This document shows positions 8,644 to 18,453 of a DNA stretch of 64,000 nucleotides, in pieces (the stretch's first letter is position 1; each line of letters starts with the position of its first letter). The stretch spans positions 3,162,001 through 3,226,000 of the forward strand of contig NZ_JAFIBI010000001.1 in assembly GCF_017832975.1 (NCBI RefSeq). Direction: 5' to 3'. A model generated the notes under the pieces. That model saw nothing but the letters and a program-made list of their open reading frames with translations. It was not told the origin of the DNA and did not search any database. A program made the translations under genes and the position numbers. This stretch comes from Arthrobacter sp. PvP023 (GTDB lineage Bacteria > Actinomycetota > Actinomycetes > Actinomycetales > Micrococcaceae).

Positions 8644-9200
8644 GCCCGCCCTCTCCTGAACCACTCGGCGTCTGTGCCGTCGAACGGTGCCTGCTGTGCC
8701 TTGACGGCCTGGTAAAGATGTTCTGTCTCCGCGAGCATGCGGTCCACGAGGTCCCGGGGGTACTTCATGCTCACCTGGTGTTCCGCGAATTCGTCCTCGT
8801 CGTCTATGTAGACGCCGAGGGTCACGGACCGGATCACGTCCAGGTCCATGTCAACGACGTGGAATTCCATGGTGCCGGGCCGGATGACGTTCCAGCCGTG
8901 GCCCACGGCGAGGTCCACGTACACCCGGAAGTCCCCCGGGTAGGTGTTGTCGTAGAACGTGGCCACGTAGTCGCCCGTGCGGGGAACGAGGAGGACGGCA
9001 TCGGACCTGGCATGGAAGGCTGCCCCGGGCCGTGAAATGAAGGATCCCTTGGGCTGGAAGATCCACCAGCCGTGAACGTCCTCGCCGAGGTAGTTCCCGG
9101 GTACCACCCAGTGGGCGCCGCCGTCCCATTTACGGTTCCGCGCCACCACCAGGTCTCCCGGTTTGAGGCTCTCCGGGGGTGTGGCCTCGTGCAAAATCAC
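8640..9200 (-). CDS. DUF402 domain protein (probable nucleotide or phosphate-ester hydrolase family)
   Basis: This 186-aa protein has a DUF402-like core: [14 protein letters not shown], then the acidic strand pair DFRVYVDLA and [13 protein letters not shown], then DEDEFAEHQ. Known DUF402 proteins include nucleoside di/triphosphate phosphatases and FomD-type hydrolases that use acidic residues to hold metals. The start is a GTG at 9200 that overlaps the dxs stop as GTGA. Its substrate is unknown; coupling to dxs raises the question of a housekeeping role for an isoprenoid or nucleotide phosphate. Confidence 0.8.
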   Translation of the reverse strand: MILHEATPPESLKPGDLVVARNRKWDGGAHWVVPGNYLGEDVHGWWIFQPKGSFISRPGAAFHARSDAVLLVPRTGDYVATFYDNTYPGDFRVYVDLAVGHGWNVIRPGTMEFHVVDMDLDVIRSVTLGVYIDDEDEFAEHQVSMKYPRDLVDRMLAETEHLYQAVKAQQAPFDGTDAEWFRRGRA

Positions 9201-11170
9201 AGTTTCGGCAGGCTGCCCGTAGTCGGATGTTCCTGGCCGGGCAGGGGACGGGCGAAAGGCACCTTGGTCCCCAAAACCTGCGCAACGACGTCGTGCGTGA
9301 TCTGGCGGGCGGTCAGTCCGACACGTTCCAGAACCTGCGCACGGGTGCCGTGGTCCAGGAACTCCACCGGCAGCCCCACTTCGTTGAGGGCAGTGTCCAC
9401 GCCGGCCGCGCGCATTTCCTGGCGGATGCGCGAACCCACTCCGCCGGCCCGCACGCCGTCTTCGATGCAGATGACCAGCCGGTGGCGGGCGGCCAGCGCA
9501 ATGATGGATTTGCGTACTGGCAGCAGCCAGCGGGGATCCACCACGGTGGAGCTGATGCCTTGGGCTCCCAAGCGGTTGGAGACGTCCAGGGCGAGTTCGG
9601 ACATGGCTCCGACGCTCACGATCAGCACGTCGTTTTCGTTGGAGCCGGCAGGACGGCGGGCCAGCACATCCACGCCGTCGCTGAGGCGCTCCAGGGCTTC
9701 CACTTCGGCGCCCACGTTGCCCTTGGAATACCGGACCACGGTGGGCGCGTCCTCGATGGCCACGGCCTCGCGGAGTTCCTCACGGAGCCGGGTGGCGTCC
9801 CGGGGGGCGGCCAGGTGGAGGCCGGGCACAATCTGCACCATGGCCATGTCCCACATGCCGTGGTGGCTGGCGCCGTCGGGGCCGGTGACGCCGGCACGGT
9901 CCAGGACAATGGTGACCCCGGCCTTGTGCAGCGCCACGTCCATGAGCAGCTGGTCGAAGGCGCGGTTCAGGAACGTCGCGTAAACGGCAACCACGGGGTG
10001 GAGACCTCCGAAGGCCATACCCGCGGCGGAGGTGAGCGCGTGCTGTTCGGCAATGCCGACGTCGAAGACGCGTTCCGGGTGCCGTGCGGCAAACTTGTGC
10101 AGGCCCACGGGAATGAGCATGGCACCGGTGATGCCCACGATGTCCTTGCGCTCATCGGCGATGGCTGCGATTTCATCGGCGAAAACGGACGTCCACGACT
10201 GGGCGCCGCCCGCCTCGGTGGGCACCCCGGTTTCGGGATCGATGATGCCCACAGCGTGGAACTGGTCGGCCTCATGGGCGCGCGCCGGCGCGTAGCCGTG
10301 GCCCTTTTCCGTCATGGCGTGCACGATGACCGGACCGGCATAGTTCTTCGCGGTGGACAGTGCGTGCTCCATGGCCTGGAGGTTGTGTCCGTCGACAGGT
10401 CCGATGTACTTCATGCCGAGGTCCTCGAACATGCCCTGCGGCGCCCACCAGTCCTTGATGCCCTTCTTCATGGCATGCAGGCTGCGGTACGTAAACTGGC
10501 CCGCCGGTCCGCCGTTTTGGAGCTTCCTCTTCCACCAGTCCAGGGTGCCCTCGTAGGCCGGGGCCGCACGGAACGAATCGATGGTGGGGCGCAGCGACGC
10601 GAGGTAGTCGGCGAAGCCGCCCACAGTGGGGGCATAGGACCGGCCGTTGTCGTTCACGACAATGACCACGCGGCGGCGTTTGTCCGCCGCGATGTTGTTG
10701 ATCGCTTCCCAGGCCATGCCGCCTGTCAGCGCGCCGTCGCCCACCACGGCAATGACGTAACGGTCGCCGTCGCCGGTCAACTGCCGGGCCCGGGAGATTC
10801 CGTCGGCCCAGGACAGTGATGAGGAGGCGTGGGAGCTTTCCACGATGTCGTGCTCGGACTCTGCACGGTCCGGATAACCGGACATGCCGCCTTCCTGGCG
10901 GAGGGTGCTGAAGTCCTGGCGTCCGGTGAGGAGCTTGTGGACATACGACTGGTGCCCGGTGTCAAAGACAATGCTGTCGCGGGGAGAATCAAAAATACGG
11001 TGCACGGCCATGGTCAGTTCCACAACGCCGAGGTTCGGTCCGAGGTGGCCACCCGTCTGTGACACGTTGCCGATCAGGAAACTCCTGACCTCCGCAGCCA
11101 GCTGGGACAGCTGTTCTTCGGTCAACTTGCTCAGGTCCTGCGGATTCCGGATGGTGTCCAAAATTCCCAA
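9197..11170 (-). CDS. dxs: 1-deoxy-D-xylulose-5-phosphate synthase
   Basis: This 657-aa thiamine-diphosphate enzyme condenses pyruvate and glyceraldehyde-3-phosphate in the first step of the MEP isoprenoid pathway. Visible motifs are [15 protein letters not shown], the ThDP/Mg motif [16 protein letters not shown] and the transketolase-type [17 protein letters not shown]. The start is TTG 11170, giving [13 protein letters not shown]. It is preceded by a strong AAGGAGG 5 nt upstream, and no ATG fits. The frame is open further back without a ribosome binding site. It is the first gene of a run with the DUF402, unknown and helix-hairpin-helix genes. Confidence 0.96.
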   Translation of the reverse strand: MGILDTIRNPQDLSKLTEEQLSQLAAEVRSFLIGNVSQTGGHLGPNLGVVELTMAVHRIFDSPRDSIVFDTGHQSYVHKLLTGRQDFSTLRQEGGMSGYPDRAESEHDIVESSHASSSLSWADGISRARQLTGDGDRYVIAVVGDGALTGGMAWEAINNIAADKRRRVVIVVNDNGRSYAPTVGGFADYLASLRPTIDSFRAAPAYEGTLDWWKRKLQNGGPAGQFTYRSLHAMKKGIKDWWAPQGMFEDLGMKYIGPVDGHNLQAMEHALSTAKNYAGPVIVHAMTEKGHGYAPARAHEADQFHAVGIIDPETGVPTEAGGAQSWTSVFADEIAAIADERKDIVGITGAMLIPVGLHKFAARHPERVFDVGIAEQHALTSAAGMAFGGLHPVVAVYATFLNRAFDQLLMDVALHKAGVTIVLDRAGVTGPDGASHHGMWDMAMVQIVPGLHLAAPRDATRLREELREAVAIEDAPTVVRYSKGNVGAEVEALERLSDGVDVLARRPAGSNENDVLIVSVGAMSELALDVSNRLGAQGISSTVVDPRWLLPVRKSIIALAARHRLVICIEDGVRAGGVGSRIRQEMRAAGVDTALNEVGLPVEFLDHGTRAQVLERVGLTARQITHDVVAQVLGTKVPFARPLPGQEHPTTGSLPKL

Positions 11171-11256
11171 CGGGGCCTCCTTCGGGTGGTAGACATGCCT
11201 TTTAACTCTAACGCCTCGAAAGCGGGGCGCACGCAGGGACGGGCCGCCGCAACGCA

Positions 11257-11292
11257 AAAGCCCCGGCCTGTCAGTGACAAGCCGGGGCTTTT
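11257..11292. terminator. Terminator downstream of acnA
   Basis: A perfect 12-bp stem AAAAGCCCCGGC / GCCGGGGCTTTT with a 12-nt loop. The A- and T-rich flanks give a U-tract on either strand. It lies just after the acnA stop and before the dxs promoter region. Confidence 0.85.
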
Positions 11293-11318
11293 GGTGGTGC
11301 CGGATGTGACCTTGGCCG

Positions 11319-14129
11319 CTAGTTGCCGGAGATCTGGCGCAGCACGTACTGCAGGATGCCGCCGTTGCGGTAGTAGTCGGCTTCACCCGGGGTATCGATG
11401 CGGAGGACCGCATCGAAGGACTTGGTGGAGCCGTCTTCAGCCGTGGCCGTGACCTTGAGGGTCTTCGGGGTAGTGCCTTCGTTGAGGGCGGTGACGCCCT
11501 CAACTGCGAAGGTTTCCGTGCCGGTCAGGCCCAGGGTTGCGGCAGATTCGCCGGCCGGGTACTGCAGCGGCAGGACGCCCATGCCGATCAGGTTGGAGCG
11601 GTGGATGCGCTCGTAGCTTTCAGCCACCACAGCCTTGACGCCCAGGAGCGCGGTTCCCTTAGCTGCCCAGTCACGGGACGAGCCGGAGCCGTATTCCTTG
11701 CCTGCCAGGACCACCAGCGGGGTGCCTGCTGCCTGGTAGTTCTGGGCGGCGTCGTAAACGTACGCCTGGGGACCGTCCGCCTGGGTGAAGTCGCGGGTGA
11801 AGCCGCCCTCGACGCCGTCCAGCAGCTGGTTCTTGATGCGGATGTTCGCGAAGGTGCCGCGGATCATGACTTCGTGGTTGCCACGGCGCGAACCGTAGGA
11901 GTTGAAGTCCTTGCGCTCCACGCCGTTTGCCAGCAGGTACTGGCCTGCCGGGGTGTCCGACTTGAAGGAACCGGCCGGGGAGATGTGGTCGGTGGTGACG
12001 GAATCGCCGAGCTTGAGCAGCACGCGGGCACCAGTGATGTCCGTGACGGGCTCCGGCTTGGCCTTCATGCCTTCGAAGTACGGGGGCTTCCGGACATACG
12101 TGGACTTCTCATCCCAGGCGAAGGTGTCGCCGGCCGGGGTGGAGAGTGCCTTCCAGCGGTCGTCGCCGTCGAAGACGCCCTCGTAGCCGCGGGCGAACAT
12201 CTCCTTGTCGATCGAGGAGTCGATAACCTGCTGGACTTCAACCGGGTTCGGCCAGATGTCCTTCAGGAAGACGTCGTTGCCTGCTTCGTCCTGTCCGAGC
12301 GCGTCCGTGTCGAAGTCGAAGTCCATGGTTCCGGCCAGGGCGTAGGCGATGACCAGCGGCGGGGAGGCCAGGTAGTTCATCTTCACGTCCGGGTTGATCC
12401 GGCCTTCGAAGTTGCGGTTGCCGGACAGCACGGCGGTGACGGAAAGGTCGTTGGCCTGGATGGCCTCGGAGATTTCGGCGTCAAGCGGTCCGGAGTTGCC
12501 GATGCAGGTGGCGCAGCCGTAGCCCACGATGTAGAAGCCGAGCTTCTCCAGGTACGGGGTGAGGCCGGACTTCTCGTAGTAGTCGGTGACCACCTTGGAG
12601 CCGGGGGCAACGGAGGTCTTGACCCACGGCTTAGCAGCCAGGCCCTTGTCCACGGCGTTGCGGGCCAGCAGTGCTGCGGCGAGCATCACGGACGGGTTGG
12701 ACGTGTTGGTGCAGGACGTGATCGAGGCGATGGAAACCGCGCCGTGGTCCAGCTCGAACTCGCGGCCGTCCGCGGTGACAACGTGCACCGGGGTGGACGG
12801 ACGTCCGTGGGCGCCGTTGGCGGCGGACTCAACCCTGGCTGTTTCCGTGGTGTGGGAATCAGCGTGGGTGAACGAGGGCGGATCGGAGGCCGGGAAGGAC
12901 TCTTCCAGGGACTCGTCCACGCTGCCGTCTTCGATGCTCACGTAGTTGTGGATGTCCTTGCGGAACTGCTCCTTGGCATCCGTGAGCTCGATGCGGTCCT
13001 GCGGGCGCTTCGGGCCGGAGATCGACGGAACAACCGTCGACAGGTCCAGCTCGAGGTACTCGGAGAACTTGATCTCCTTGGAAGGATCGTGCCACAGGCC
13101 CTGTTCCTTCGCGTAGGACTCCACGAGGGCCACGTTCTCTTCCGAGCGGCCGGTGAGGCGCAGGTAGTCAAGGGTGACGTCGTCGATCGGGAACATGGCG
13201 GCCGTGGAGCCGAACTCCGGGCTCATGTTGCCGATGGTGGCGCGGTTGGCCAGCGGCACTGCGGCCACACCTTCGCCGTAGAATTCCACGAACTTGCCCA
13301 CAACGCCGTGCTTGCGCAGCTGCTCGGTGATGGTGAGGACGACGTCGGTGGCGGTGGCGCCGGCCGGGATGGATCCGGTCAGCTTGAAGCCCACGACGCG
13401 CGGGATCAGCATGGACACGGGCTGGCCCAGCATTGCCGCCTCGGCTTCAATGCCGCCGACGCCCCAGCCCAGCACGCCCAGGCCGTTGACCATGGTGGTG
13501 TGCGAGTCGGTGCCGACGCAGGTGTCCGGGTATGCCCGGACCACGCCGTCAACTTCGCGGGTCATCACGGTGCGGGCCAGGTACTCGATGTTGACCTGGT
13601 GCACGATGCCGGTTCCCGGCGGGACGACCTTGAAGTCGTCAAACGCGGTCTGGCCCCAGCGGAGGAACTGGTAACGCTCCCCGTTCCGCTGGTATTCGAT
13701 CTCCATGTTGCGCTCCAGTGCGCCGGAGTTGCCGAATGCGTCGATCTGCACTGAGTGGTCGATCACCATCTCGGCGGGTGCCAGCGGGTTAACCCGCTTG
13801 GGGTCGCCGCCAAGTTCCTTGACGGCCTCACGCATGGTGGCGAGGTCCACTACGCAGGGCACGCCAGTGAAGTCCTGCATGATCACGCGCGCCGGCGTGA
13901 ACTGGATTTCAGTGTCGGGCTCGGCGTTGGGATCCCAGCCGGCCAGTGCTCGGACGTGATCGGCCGTAATGTTGGCGCCGTCCTCGGTCCTCAACAGGTT
14001 TTCAAGCAATACCTTGAGGCTGAACGGAAGGTTTTCTGCACCTTCAACGGAGTTCAACCGGAAAATTTCGTATTCGGTACCGGCTACATTAAGTTTGCCT
14101 TTTGAACCGAAGCTGTCCACAATGCTCAT
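11319..14129 (-). CDS. acnA: Aconitate hydratase A
   Basis: This 936-aa TCA-cycle enzyme interconverts citrate and isocitrate through a [4Fe-4S] cluster. Cluster ligands are visible as SCTNTSNPS near residue 470 and the CATCIGNSG pair near 537. The C-terminal swivel domain carries [13 protein letters not shown] and the [11 protein letters not shown] block. Residues about 400-423 form an inserted acidic segment with the motif [11 protein letters not shown], seen in many actinobacterial AcnA proteins. The ATG 14129 has an AGGAG ribosome binding site. A 22-bp palindrome over the likely -10 region suggests specific regulation. Confidence 0.96.
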   Translation of the reverse strand: MSIVDSFGSKGKLNVAGTEYEIFRLNSVEGAENLPFSLKVLLENLLRTEDGANITADHVRALAGWDPNAEPDTEIQFTPARVIMQDFTGVPCVVDLATMREAVKELGGDPKRVNPLAPAEMVIDHSVQIDAFGNSGALERNMEIEYQRNGERYQFLRWGQTAFDDFKVVPPGTGIVHQVNIEYLARTVMTREVDGVVRAYPDTCVGTDSHTTMVNGLGVLGWGVGGIEAEAAMLGQPVSMLIPRVVGFKLTGSIPAGATATDVVLTITEQLRKHGVVGKFVEFYGEGVAAVPLANRATIGNMSPEFGSTAAMFPIDDVTLDYLRLTGRSEENVALVESYAKEQGLWHDPSKEIKFSEYLELDLSTVVPSISGPKRPQDRIELTDAKEQFRKDIHNYVSIEDGSVDESLEESFPASDPPSFTHADSHTTETARVESAANGAHGRPSTPVHVVTADGREFELDHGAVSIASITSCTNTSNPSVMLAAALLARNAVDKGLAAKPWVKTSVAPGSKVVTDYYEKSGLTPYLEKLGFYIVGYGCATCIGNSGPLDAEISEAIQANDLSVTAVLSGNRNFEGRINPDVKMNYLASPPLVIAYALAGTMDFDFDTDALGQDEAGNDVFLKDIWPNPVEVQQVIDSSIDKEMFARGYEGVFDGDDRWKALSTPAGDTFAWDEKSTYVRKPPYFEGMKAKPEPVTDITGARVLLKLGDSVTTDHISPAGSFKSDTPAGQYLLANGVERKDFNSYGSRRGNHEVMIRGTFANIRIKNQLLDGVEGGFTRDFTQADGPQAYVYDAAQNYQAAGTPLVVLAGKEYGSGSSRDWAAKGTALLGVKAVVAESYERIHRSNLIGMGVLPLQYPAGESAATLGLTGTETFAVEGVTALNEGTTPKTLKVTATAEDGSTKSFDAVLRIDTPGEADYYRNGGILQYVLRQISGN

Positions 14130-14181
14130 CGCAGGACTCCTCTCGCAACAGTTTCATCTTTGTCGCGCGGTAGACCGCTTG

Positions 14182-14203
14182 CTAGTTAGGTCATCCTAAT
14201 TAG
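14182..14203. promoter_or_regulatory. 22-bp palindrome in the acnA promoter
   Basis: Arms CTAGTTAGG and CCTAATTAG (8 of 9 positions complementary) flank TCAT, 53-74 nt upstream of the acnA ATG. On the minus strand the right arm and centre contain TAGGAT, a plausible -10 hexamer (14193-14198). Overlap with the -10 would fit a repressor site. TTAGG half-sites recall DtxR/IdeR iron boxes, but the half-site spacing differs. Confidence 0.55.
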
Positions 14204-14283
14204 TACAAGGTCATACAAAAGAGCATGGGGTCAGCCGAGAATTCGGCGCGCGACGTGGGACTACTACGCCCATCCTAGTCACA

Positions 14284-15642
14284 TCAGGCCGGGGGCGTCA
14301 GCAACGCCACTGTCTCCATGTGGTGGGTGTGCGGGTACAGGTCGAACGCCCGCAGCTCTGCGAGCTGCCAGCCTTCCTGCCGAAAGTACCCCAGGTCCCG
14401 GGCGAAAGACGCCGGATCGCAGGACACGTAGGCGATGGCCCGGGGACCTGCCGCCATCAGCTGGCTGACCACTGCCTTACCCGCGCCGGCGCGGGGCGGG
14501 TCCAGCACCAGGGCATCGAAGTTACGTGGCTTCTGGCGCAGGACCCGTTCCACGCGTCCCTGCACAATCTCCACCTGCGGCGCTCCGTGCAGGTTCTTCC
14601 GCGCGTCCCGGCTGGTGCCGGGGGCACCCTCAACGGACAGCACGGAGCCGGTCACGCCCACGGCGTCCGCCAGGGCGGCGGTGAACAGCCCTGCCCCGGC
14701 GTACAGGTCCGCAACCACGGCACCCGGCTCCAGGTATCCGCCGTCGTGCAGGAATCCCTTCACCGCGCCGACGAGTGTCTCCGGAGCATCCCGGTGGATC
14801 TGCCAGAAGCCTTCCCCCGTGACCCGGAACTCGTGCCCGGCGGCCGACTCCTGCACCCAGGTGCGGCCGCGCAGCTGCAGCGCGTCGCCCTTGGCCGGAT
14901 CGAAGCTTGCCACCGAGACCTCGTCGGGAAGCTGCGCAAGGATCCCGCTGAGGCGCTTGGTGCGGGTCCCTTCGGCCGGTGCCAGCAGGACCAGCGGGCG
15001 CGAGCCGTTGGCTGGCGCGGCCACTTCAACGCGTTCAACGCCCGTGAGGTCGATGTCCCACAGCCGGAGGTCGTTGATGCCGGCCACGGCCAATGGCATC
15101 TCGCGGATGGCAATGACCTGGTCGGAACGGTGTGCGTGCATGCCCAGCTTCCCGGCGGGTGTCACGGCAAAGCTCGCCCGCGTGCGCCAGCCCAGTCCCG
15201 GCGCGCCGGGGCCGTGGTCGCCTGCGGCGGCCGCGCCGACGGCTTCCACCTCGGTGACGCGTTCGACGCCGGCGAGCCGCTTCAGCTGTTCGGCCAGGAC
15301 GTCAGCCTTGAGGCTGCGCTGACGTCCAAGGGACACGTGGCCCAGCTCGGCGCCGCCCACCGGAGGGTGTCCGTGCGACCATGCCCGAAGCGAATCCGCC
15401 ACATGCCAGAAGTGGGGCACGCGGTCCGGCGATGCTTCGAGCACTTCCACAACATCGGCTCGCCAGAACTTGGATTCCTCGCCGGCATCCGTCAGGCGGA
15501 TCCGGACCTTTTCGCCGGGAATGGCATGGCGCACAAACACCACGCGGCCCTCGTGGCGGGCAACGCAGTGCCCGCCGTGGGCGATGGGCCCGATATCCAC
15601 CACGAGTTCGGCATGCGTGCGGGTCTGGGTCTCGGGGTTCAT
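14284..15642 (-). CDS. Class I SAM-dependent RNA methyltransferase with TRAM domain (TrmA/RumA family)
   Basis: This 452-aa protein has an N-terminal TRAM-like RNA-binding domain (VDIGPIAHGGHCVARHEG and VFVRHAIPGEKVR) and a C-terminal Rossmann methyltransferase ([16 protein letters not shown]). The uracil-C5 catalytic region is FDALVLDPPRAGAGK followed by AYVSCDPASFARDL, where the Cys is the nucleophile. It methylates uridine in tRNA or rRNA; the exact target is not deducible. The iron-sulfur Cys cluster of RumA is not obvious. The start ATG 15642 overlaps the permease stop (ATGA). Confidence 0.88.
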   Translation of the reverse strand: MNPETQTRTHAELVVDIGPIAHGGHCVARHEGRVVFVRHAIPGEKVRIRLTDAGEESKFWRADVVEVLEASPDRVPHFWHVADSLRAWSHGHPPVGGAELGHVSLGRQRSLKADVLAEQLKRLAGVERVTEVEAVGAAAAGDHGPGAPGLGWRTRASFAVTPAGKLGMHAHRSDQVIAIREMPLAVAGINDLRLWDIDLTGVERVEVAAPANGSRPLVLLAPAEGTRTKRLSGILAQLPDEVSVASFDPAKGDALQLRGRTWVQESAAGHEFRVTGEGFWQIHRDAPETLVGAVKGFLHDGGYLEPGAVVADLYAGAGLFTAALADAVGVTGSVLSVEGAPGTSRDARKNLHGAPQVEIVQGRVERVLRQKPRNFDALVLDPPRAGAGKAVVSQLMAAGPRAIAYVSCDPASFARDLGYFRQEGWQLAELRAFDLYPHTHHMETVALLTPPA

Positions 15643-17615
15643 TGGATATCCTGCAATTTCTTGGCTTCTTCGGACGATTTCAGTTGCCACGGCACACTGG
15701 CCACCATGACTCCCGGCTCGAAATGGAGGCGGGTTTTGATACGCAAGGCGGTCTGGTTATGGACCAGCTGCTCCCACCATTTGCCCACTACGTACTCAGG
15801 GATGTAGACCACGATCAGGTCCCGGGGTGAATCCCGCCGCATGTTCTTCACGTATTCCATGATGGGGGTCACCGTTTCCCGGTACGGGCTGGCGAGCACC
15901 GTCAGCGGCACCGGAATTTCCAGTTTCTCCCAGTCGGCGAGGGTGTGCGCGGTTTCTTCGGAGTTGATGTCCACCGTGATGGCATCAAGCCGGGAGGGCC
16001 GCGACGCCCGGGCATAGGCGAGTGCCCGCAGAACCGGCTTGCGGACGTGGGAAACCAGCAGCACGGCGTGGACCCTGGACGGCAGGGCGCGGGGCGAGGA
16101 ATCCTCATCCACGGCCAGTTCCTTGGCCACGTTGTCGTAGTGTGCGCGGATGCTCCACATGATCAGGAAGAGCACGAACATCGCCAGCAGGGCGATCCAG
16201 GCCCCCTGTTCGAACTTGGTGATCAGCACGATCACCAGGACCAGCGCCGTCATGCCGAAGCCGATCGTGTTGATGATGCGGGACTTGAGCATGCGCAGCT
16301 TGACGGCGGGGTCCCTGGCGAGCTTCAGCTCCCGGCCCCAGTGCCGGATCATGCCGAGCTGGCTCATCGTGAACGAGATGAAGACGCCCACAATGTACAG
16401 CTGGATGAGCTTGGTGACGTCGGCGTTGAACGACAGGATGAGCACGAGGGCGCCCGCGGCGAGGGCCAGGACGCCGTTGCTGAACGCCAGCCGGTCCCCG
16501 CGGGTGCGCAGCTGGCGCGGCAGGTAACCGTCCTGGGCCAGGATCGAGCCCAGGACCGGAAAGCCGTTGAACGCCGTGTTGGAGGCAAAGACCAGGATCA
16601 CACCGGTTGCTGCAACGACGATGTAGAACAGCACCGAGCCGGGTCCGAAGATGGTCTGGGCTATCTGGCTGATGGCCGGGCTTTGGATGTAGTTTTCCGG
16701 GAGCGGCTGCCCGTTGAGCAGGAATTCCGTGGCGGGGTCCAGAACAATGTGCACCTTGGTGGCATTCGCCAGGTAGATGATGCCGGCCAGCATGGAGGCG
16801 GCGATGACGCCGAGCAGAAGCAGGGTGGTCGCAGCGTTCTTGCTCTTCGGTTTCTGGAAATTGGGGACGCCGTTGCTGATGGCTTCCACCCCGGTCAGGG
16901 CGGCTGCGCCCGAGGAGAACGCCCGCAGCAACAGGAACGCTCCGGCCAGTCCCACCAACCCTTCGTCGAATCCGGCGGCCGGAACGATCGTGAAGTCCGC
17001 CGACGGCGCCTTGCCCAACTGGCCGGTGAGGGCCTGGAAAACGCCGACTGCAGTCATCCCGAGAATGGAGGCCATGAAGATGTACGTGGGGACAGCAAAG
17101 ACGCTTCCCGCTTCCTTGATGCCGCGCAGGTTCACCAACGCCAAAATAATGACGCCCACGGTGGCAATCAATGCCTGCTGGCCGTGCAGCGCAGGGACCG
17201 CGGTGGTGAGGTAGGTTGCAGCGGACGACATCGAGACGGCAACCGTGAGCACATAGTCCACCAACAATGCGGACGCGACTGTCAGTCCCGCGTACTTGCC
17301 CAGGTTTTCGTTGGCGATCTCGTAGTCGCCGCCGCCGGAGGGGTAAGCGTGGACGTTCTGCCGGTAGGACGCGACGACGGTCAACAGCACTACCATGACG
17401 GCCAGCCCCACCCAGGGCGAGAATGCCACGGCGCTCACACCCGCCAGGGCCAGGGTCAGGAGGATTTCGTCGGGCGCGTAGGCCACCGAAGACAGGGCGT
17501 CAGAGGCGAAGACCGGAAGCGCGATCCGCTTGGGCAGCAAGGTATGGGCCAGCCGGTCATTGCGGAATGGCCGCCCCACGAGAACCCGTTTCACGGCATT
17601 CAATATTGTCAGCAC
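15639..17615 (-). CDS. APC-superfamily permease, KimA-like potassium transporter candidate
   Basis: This 658-aa membrane protein has about 12 hydrophobic segments and a soluble C-terminal domain of about 160 residues. The stretch YRQNVHAYPSGGGDYEIANENLG near residue 90 is a close match to the corresponding loop of KUP/KimA-type K+/H+ symporters of the APC superfamily. Divergently transcribed are two TrkA-type nucleotide-binding proteins (ceoB, ceoC), with no TrkH/TrkG or Ktr channel gene nearby, so this permease is their likely partner. Potassium as substrate is an inference; the annotation as amino acid permease would be the generic alternative. Confidence 0.8.
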   Translation of the reverse strand: MLTILNAVKRVLVGRPFRNDRLAHTLLPKRIALPVFASDALSSVAYAPDEILLTLALAGVSAVAFSPWVGLAVMVVLLTVVASYRQNVHAYPSGGGDYEIANENLGKYAGLTVASALLVDYVLTVAVSMSSAATYLTTAVPALHGQQALIATVGVIILALVNLRGIKEAGSVFAVPTYIFMASILGMTAVGVFQALTGQLGKAPSADFTIVPAAGFDEGLVGLAGAFLLLRAFSSGAAALTGVEAISNGVPNFQKPKSKNAATTLLLLGVIAASMLAGIIYLANATKVHIVLDPATEFLLNGQPLPENYIQSPAISQIAQTIFGPGSVLFYIVVAATGVILVFASNTAFNGFPVLGSILAQDGYLPRQLRTRGDRLAFSNGVLALAAGALVLILSFNADVTKLIQLYIVGVFISFTMSQLGMIRHWGRELKLARDPAVKLRMLKSRIINTIGFGMTALVLVIVLITKFEQGAWIALLAMFVLFLIMWSIRAHYDNVAKELAVDEDSSPRALPSRVHAVLLVSHVRKPVLRALAYARASRPSRLDAITVDINSEETAHTLADWEKLEIPVPLTVLASPYRETVTPIMEYVKNMRRDSPRDLIVVYIPEYVVGKWWEQLVHNQTALRIKTRLHFEPGVMVASVPWQLKSSEEAKKLQDIQ

Positions 17616-17781
17616 TCCACAAAGCTAGTCTGATTCGGACGCGATGTCATGACAGCATCCGGCTGTTGGCTCCGCGGTTGCCCGCGGGGCCGCGCACAGG
17701 ATCTGCCGGACACCGGAACGGGCAGCCCGGACGGCCGGTAGAGTCTTACGCAGCAACAGGAAAAAGACTGAGGAGGCACGG

Positions 17782-18453
17782 GTGGCGCACTTCGTGATCA
17801 TGGGTTGTGGCCGCGTGGGAGCAACGCTGGCGCACACCCTCGAGGATGCGGGCCATTCGGTGGCCATCATCGACCAGGACGACCGTGCCTTTCGCAGGCT
17901 CCGCACCGGTTTTTCCGGCCGGAAGGTCACCGGAGTCGGGTTCGACCGGGAAACCCTGAAACAGGCCGGCGTCAGCGAGGCCTATGCCTTCGCGGCAGTG
18001 TCCAGCGGAGACAACTCCAACATCCTGGCCACCCGGGTTGCCCGCGAAACGTTCCATGTCCCCCACGTCGTGGCCCGGATCTACGACCCCGGCCGTGCCG
18101 AGATCTACCAGCGCCTGGGCATACCGACGGTGGCGGCAGTGCGCTGGAGTGCCGACCAGGTGCTGCGCCGGATCCTCCCCGAACAGCACCTCGCCGGAGA
18201 CTTCCGTGAGCCTTCCGGGCGACTGGTCCTCGCCGAAATCGACCTCGATCCGTCCTGGATCGGGCATTCAGTGGCCGAAATCGAGAAGGTCGCCGGCATC
18301 CGGATCGCCTACCTGACCAGGTTCGGTGAGGGGATGCTGCCCGGCCCGGGCACGTCCTACCAGGAGGGCGACACTGTCCATGCCATGCTGCGGGTGGACC
18401 GCAGCGCCGAGGTAGGCCACATTCTTGCCAAAGAACCACCCAAGGAGCAGTAA
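17782..18453 (+). CDS. ceoB: TrkA-family potassium uptake regulator CeoB
   Basis: This 223-aa cytoplasmic protein has an N-terminal Rossmann TrkA-N domain (VIMGCGRVGATLAHTLEDAGHSV and IIDQDDRAF) and a C-terminal TrkA-C domain. Such proteins gate K+ transporters in response to NAD(H), ATP or cyclic di-AMP. The GTG 17782 is preceded by AGGAGG at 17771-17776. A -10-like TAGAGT lies at 17739-17744. The next gene starts directly after the stop, giving a ceoB-ceoC operon. Confidence 0.92.
   Translation: MAHFVIMGCGRVGATLAHTLEDAGHSVAIIDQDDRAFRRLRTGFSGRKVTGVGFDRETLKQAGVSEAYAFAAVSSGDNSNILATRVARETFHVPHVVARIYDPGRAEIYQRLGIPTVAAVRWSADQVLRRILPEQHLAGDFREPSGRLVLAEIDLDPSWIGHSVAEIEKVAGIRIAYLTRFGEGMLPGPGTSYQEGDTVHAMLRVDRSAEVGHILAKEPPKEQ

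Noticed and set aside
9179..10819. 546-codon plus-strand frame opposite dxs
   Set aside because: Antisense shadow of dxs; no domain or start signal.
11601..13754. Long 717-codon open frame on the plus strand opposite acnA
   Set aside because: It is an antisense shadow of a high-GC gene, with Gly/Val/Arg/His-biased composition and no recognisable domain. AcnA on the minus strand is certain.
17616..17781. Cyclic di-AMP (ydaO-type) riboswitch upstream of the K+ genes
   Set aside because: The 166-bp divergent gap is too short for a typical example and none of the conserved core was recognised.
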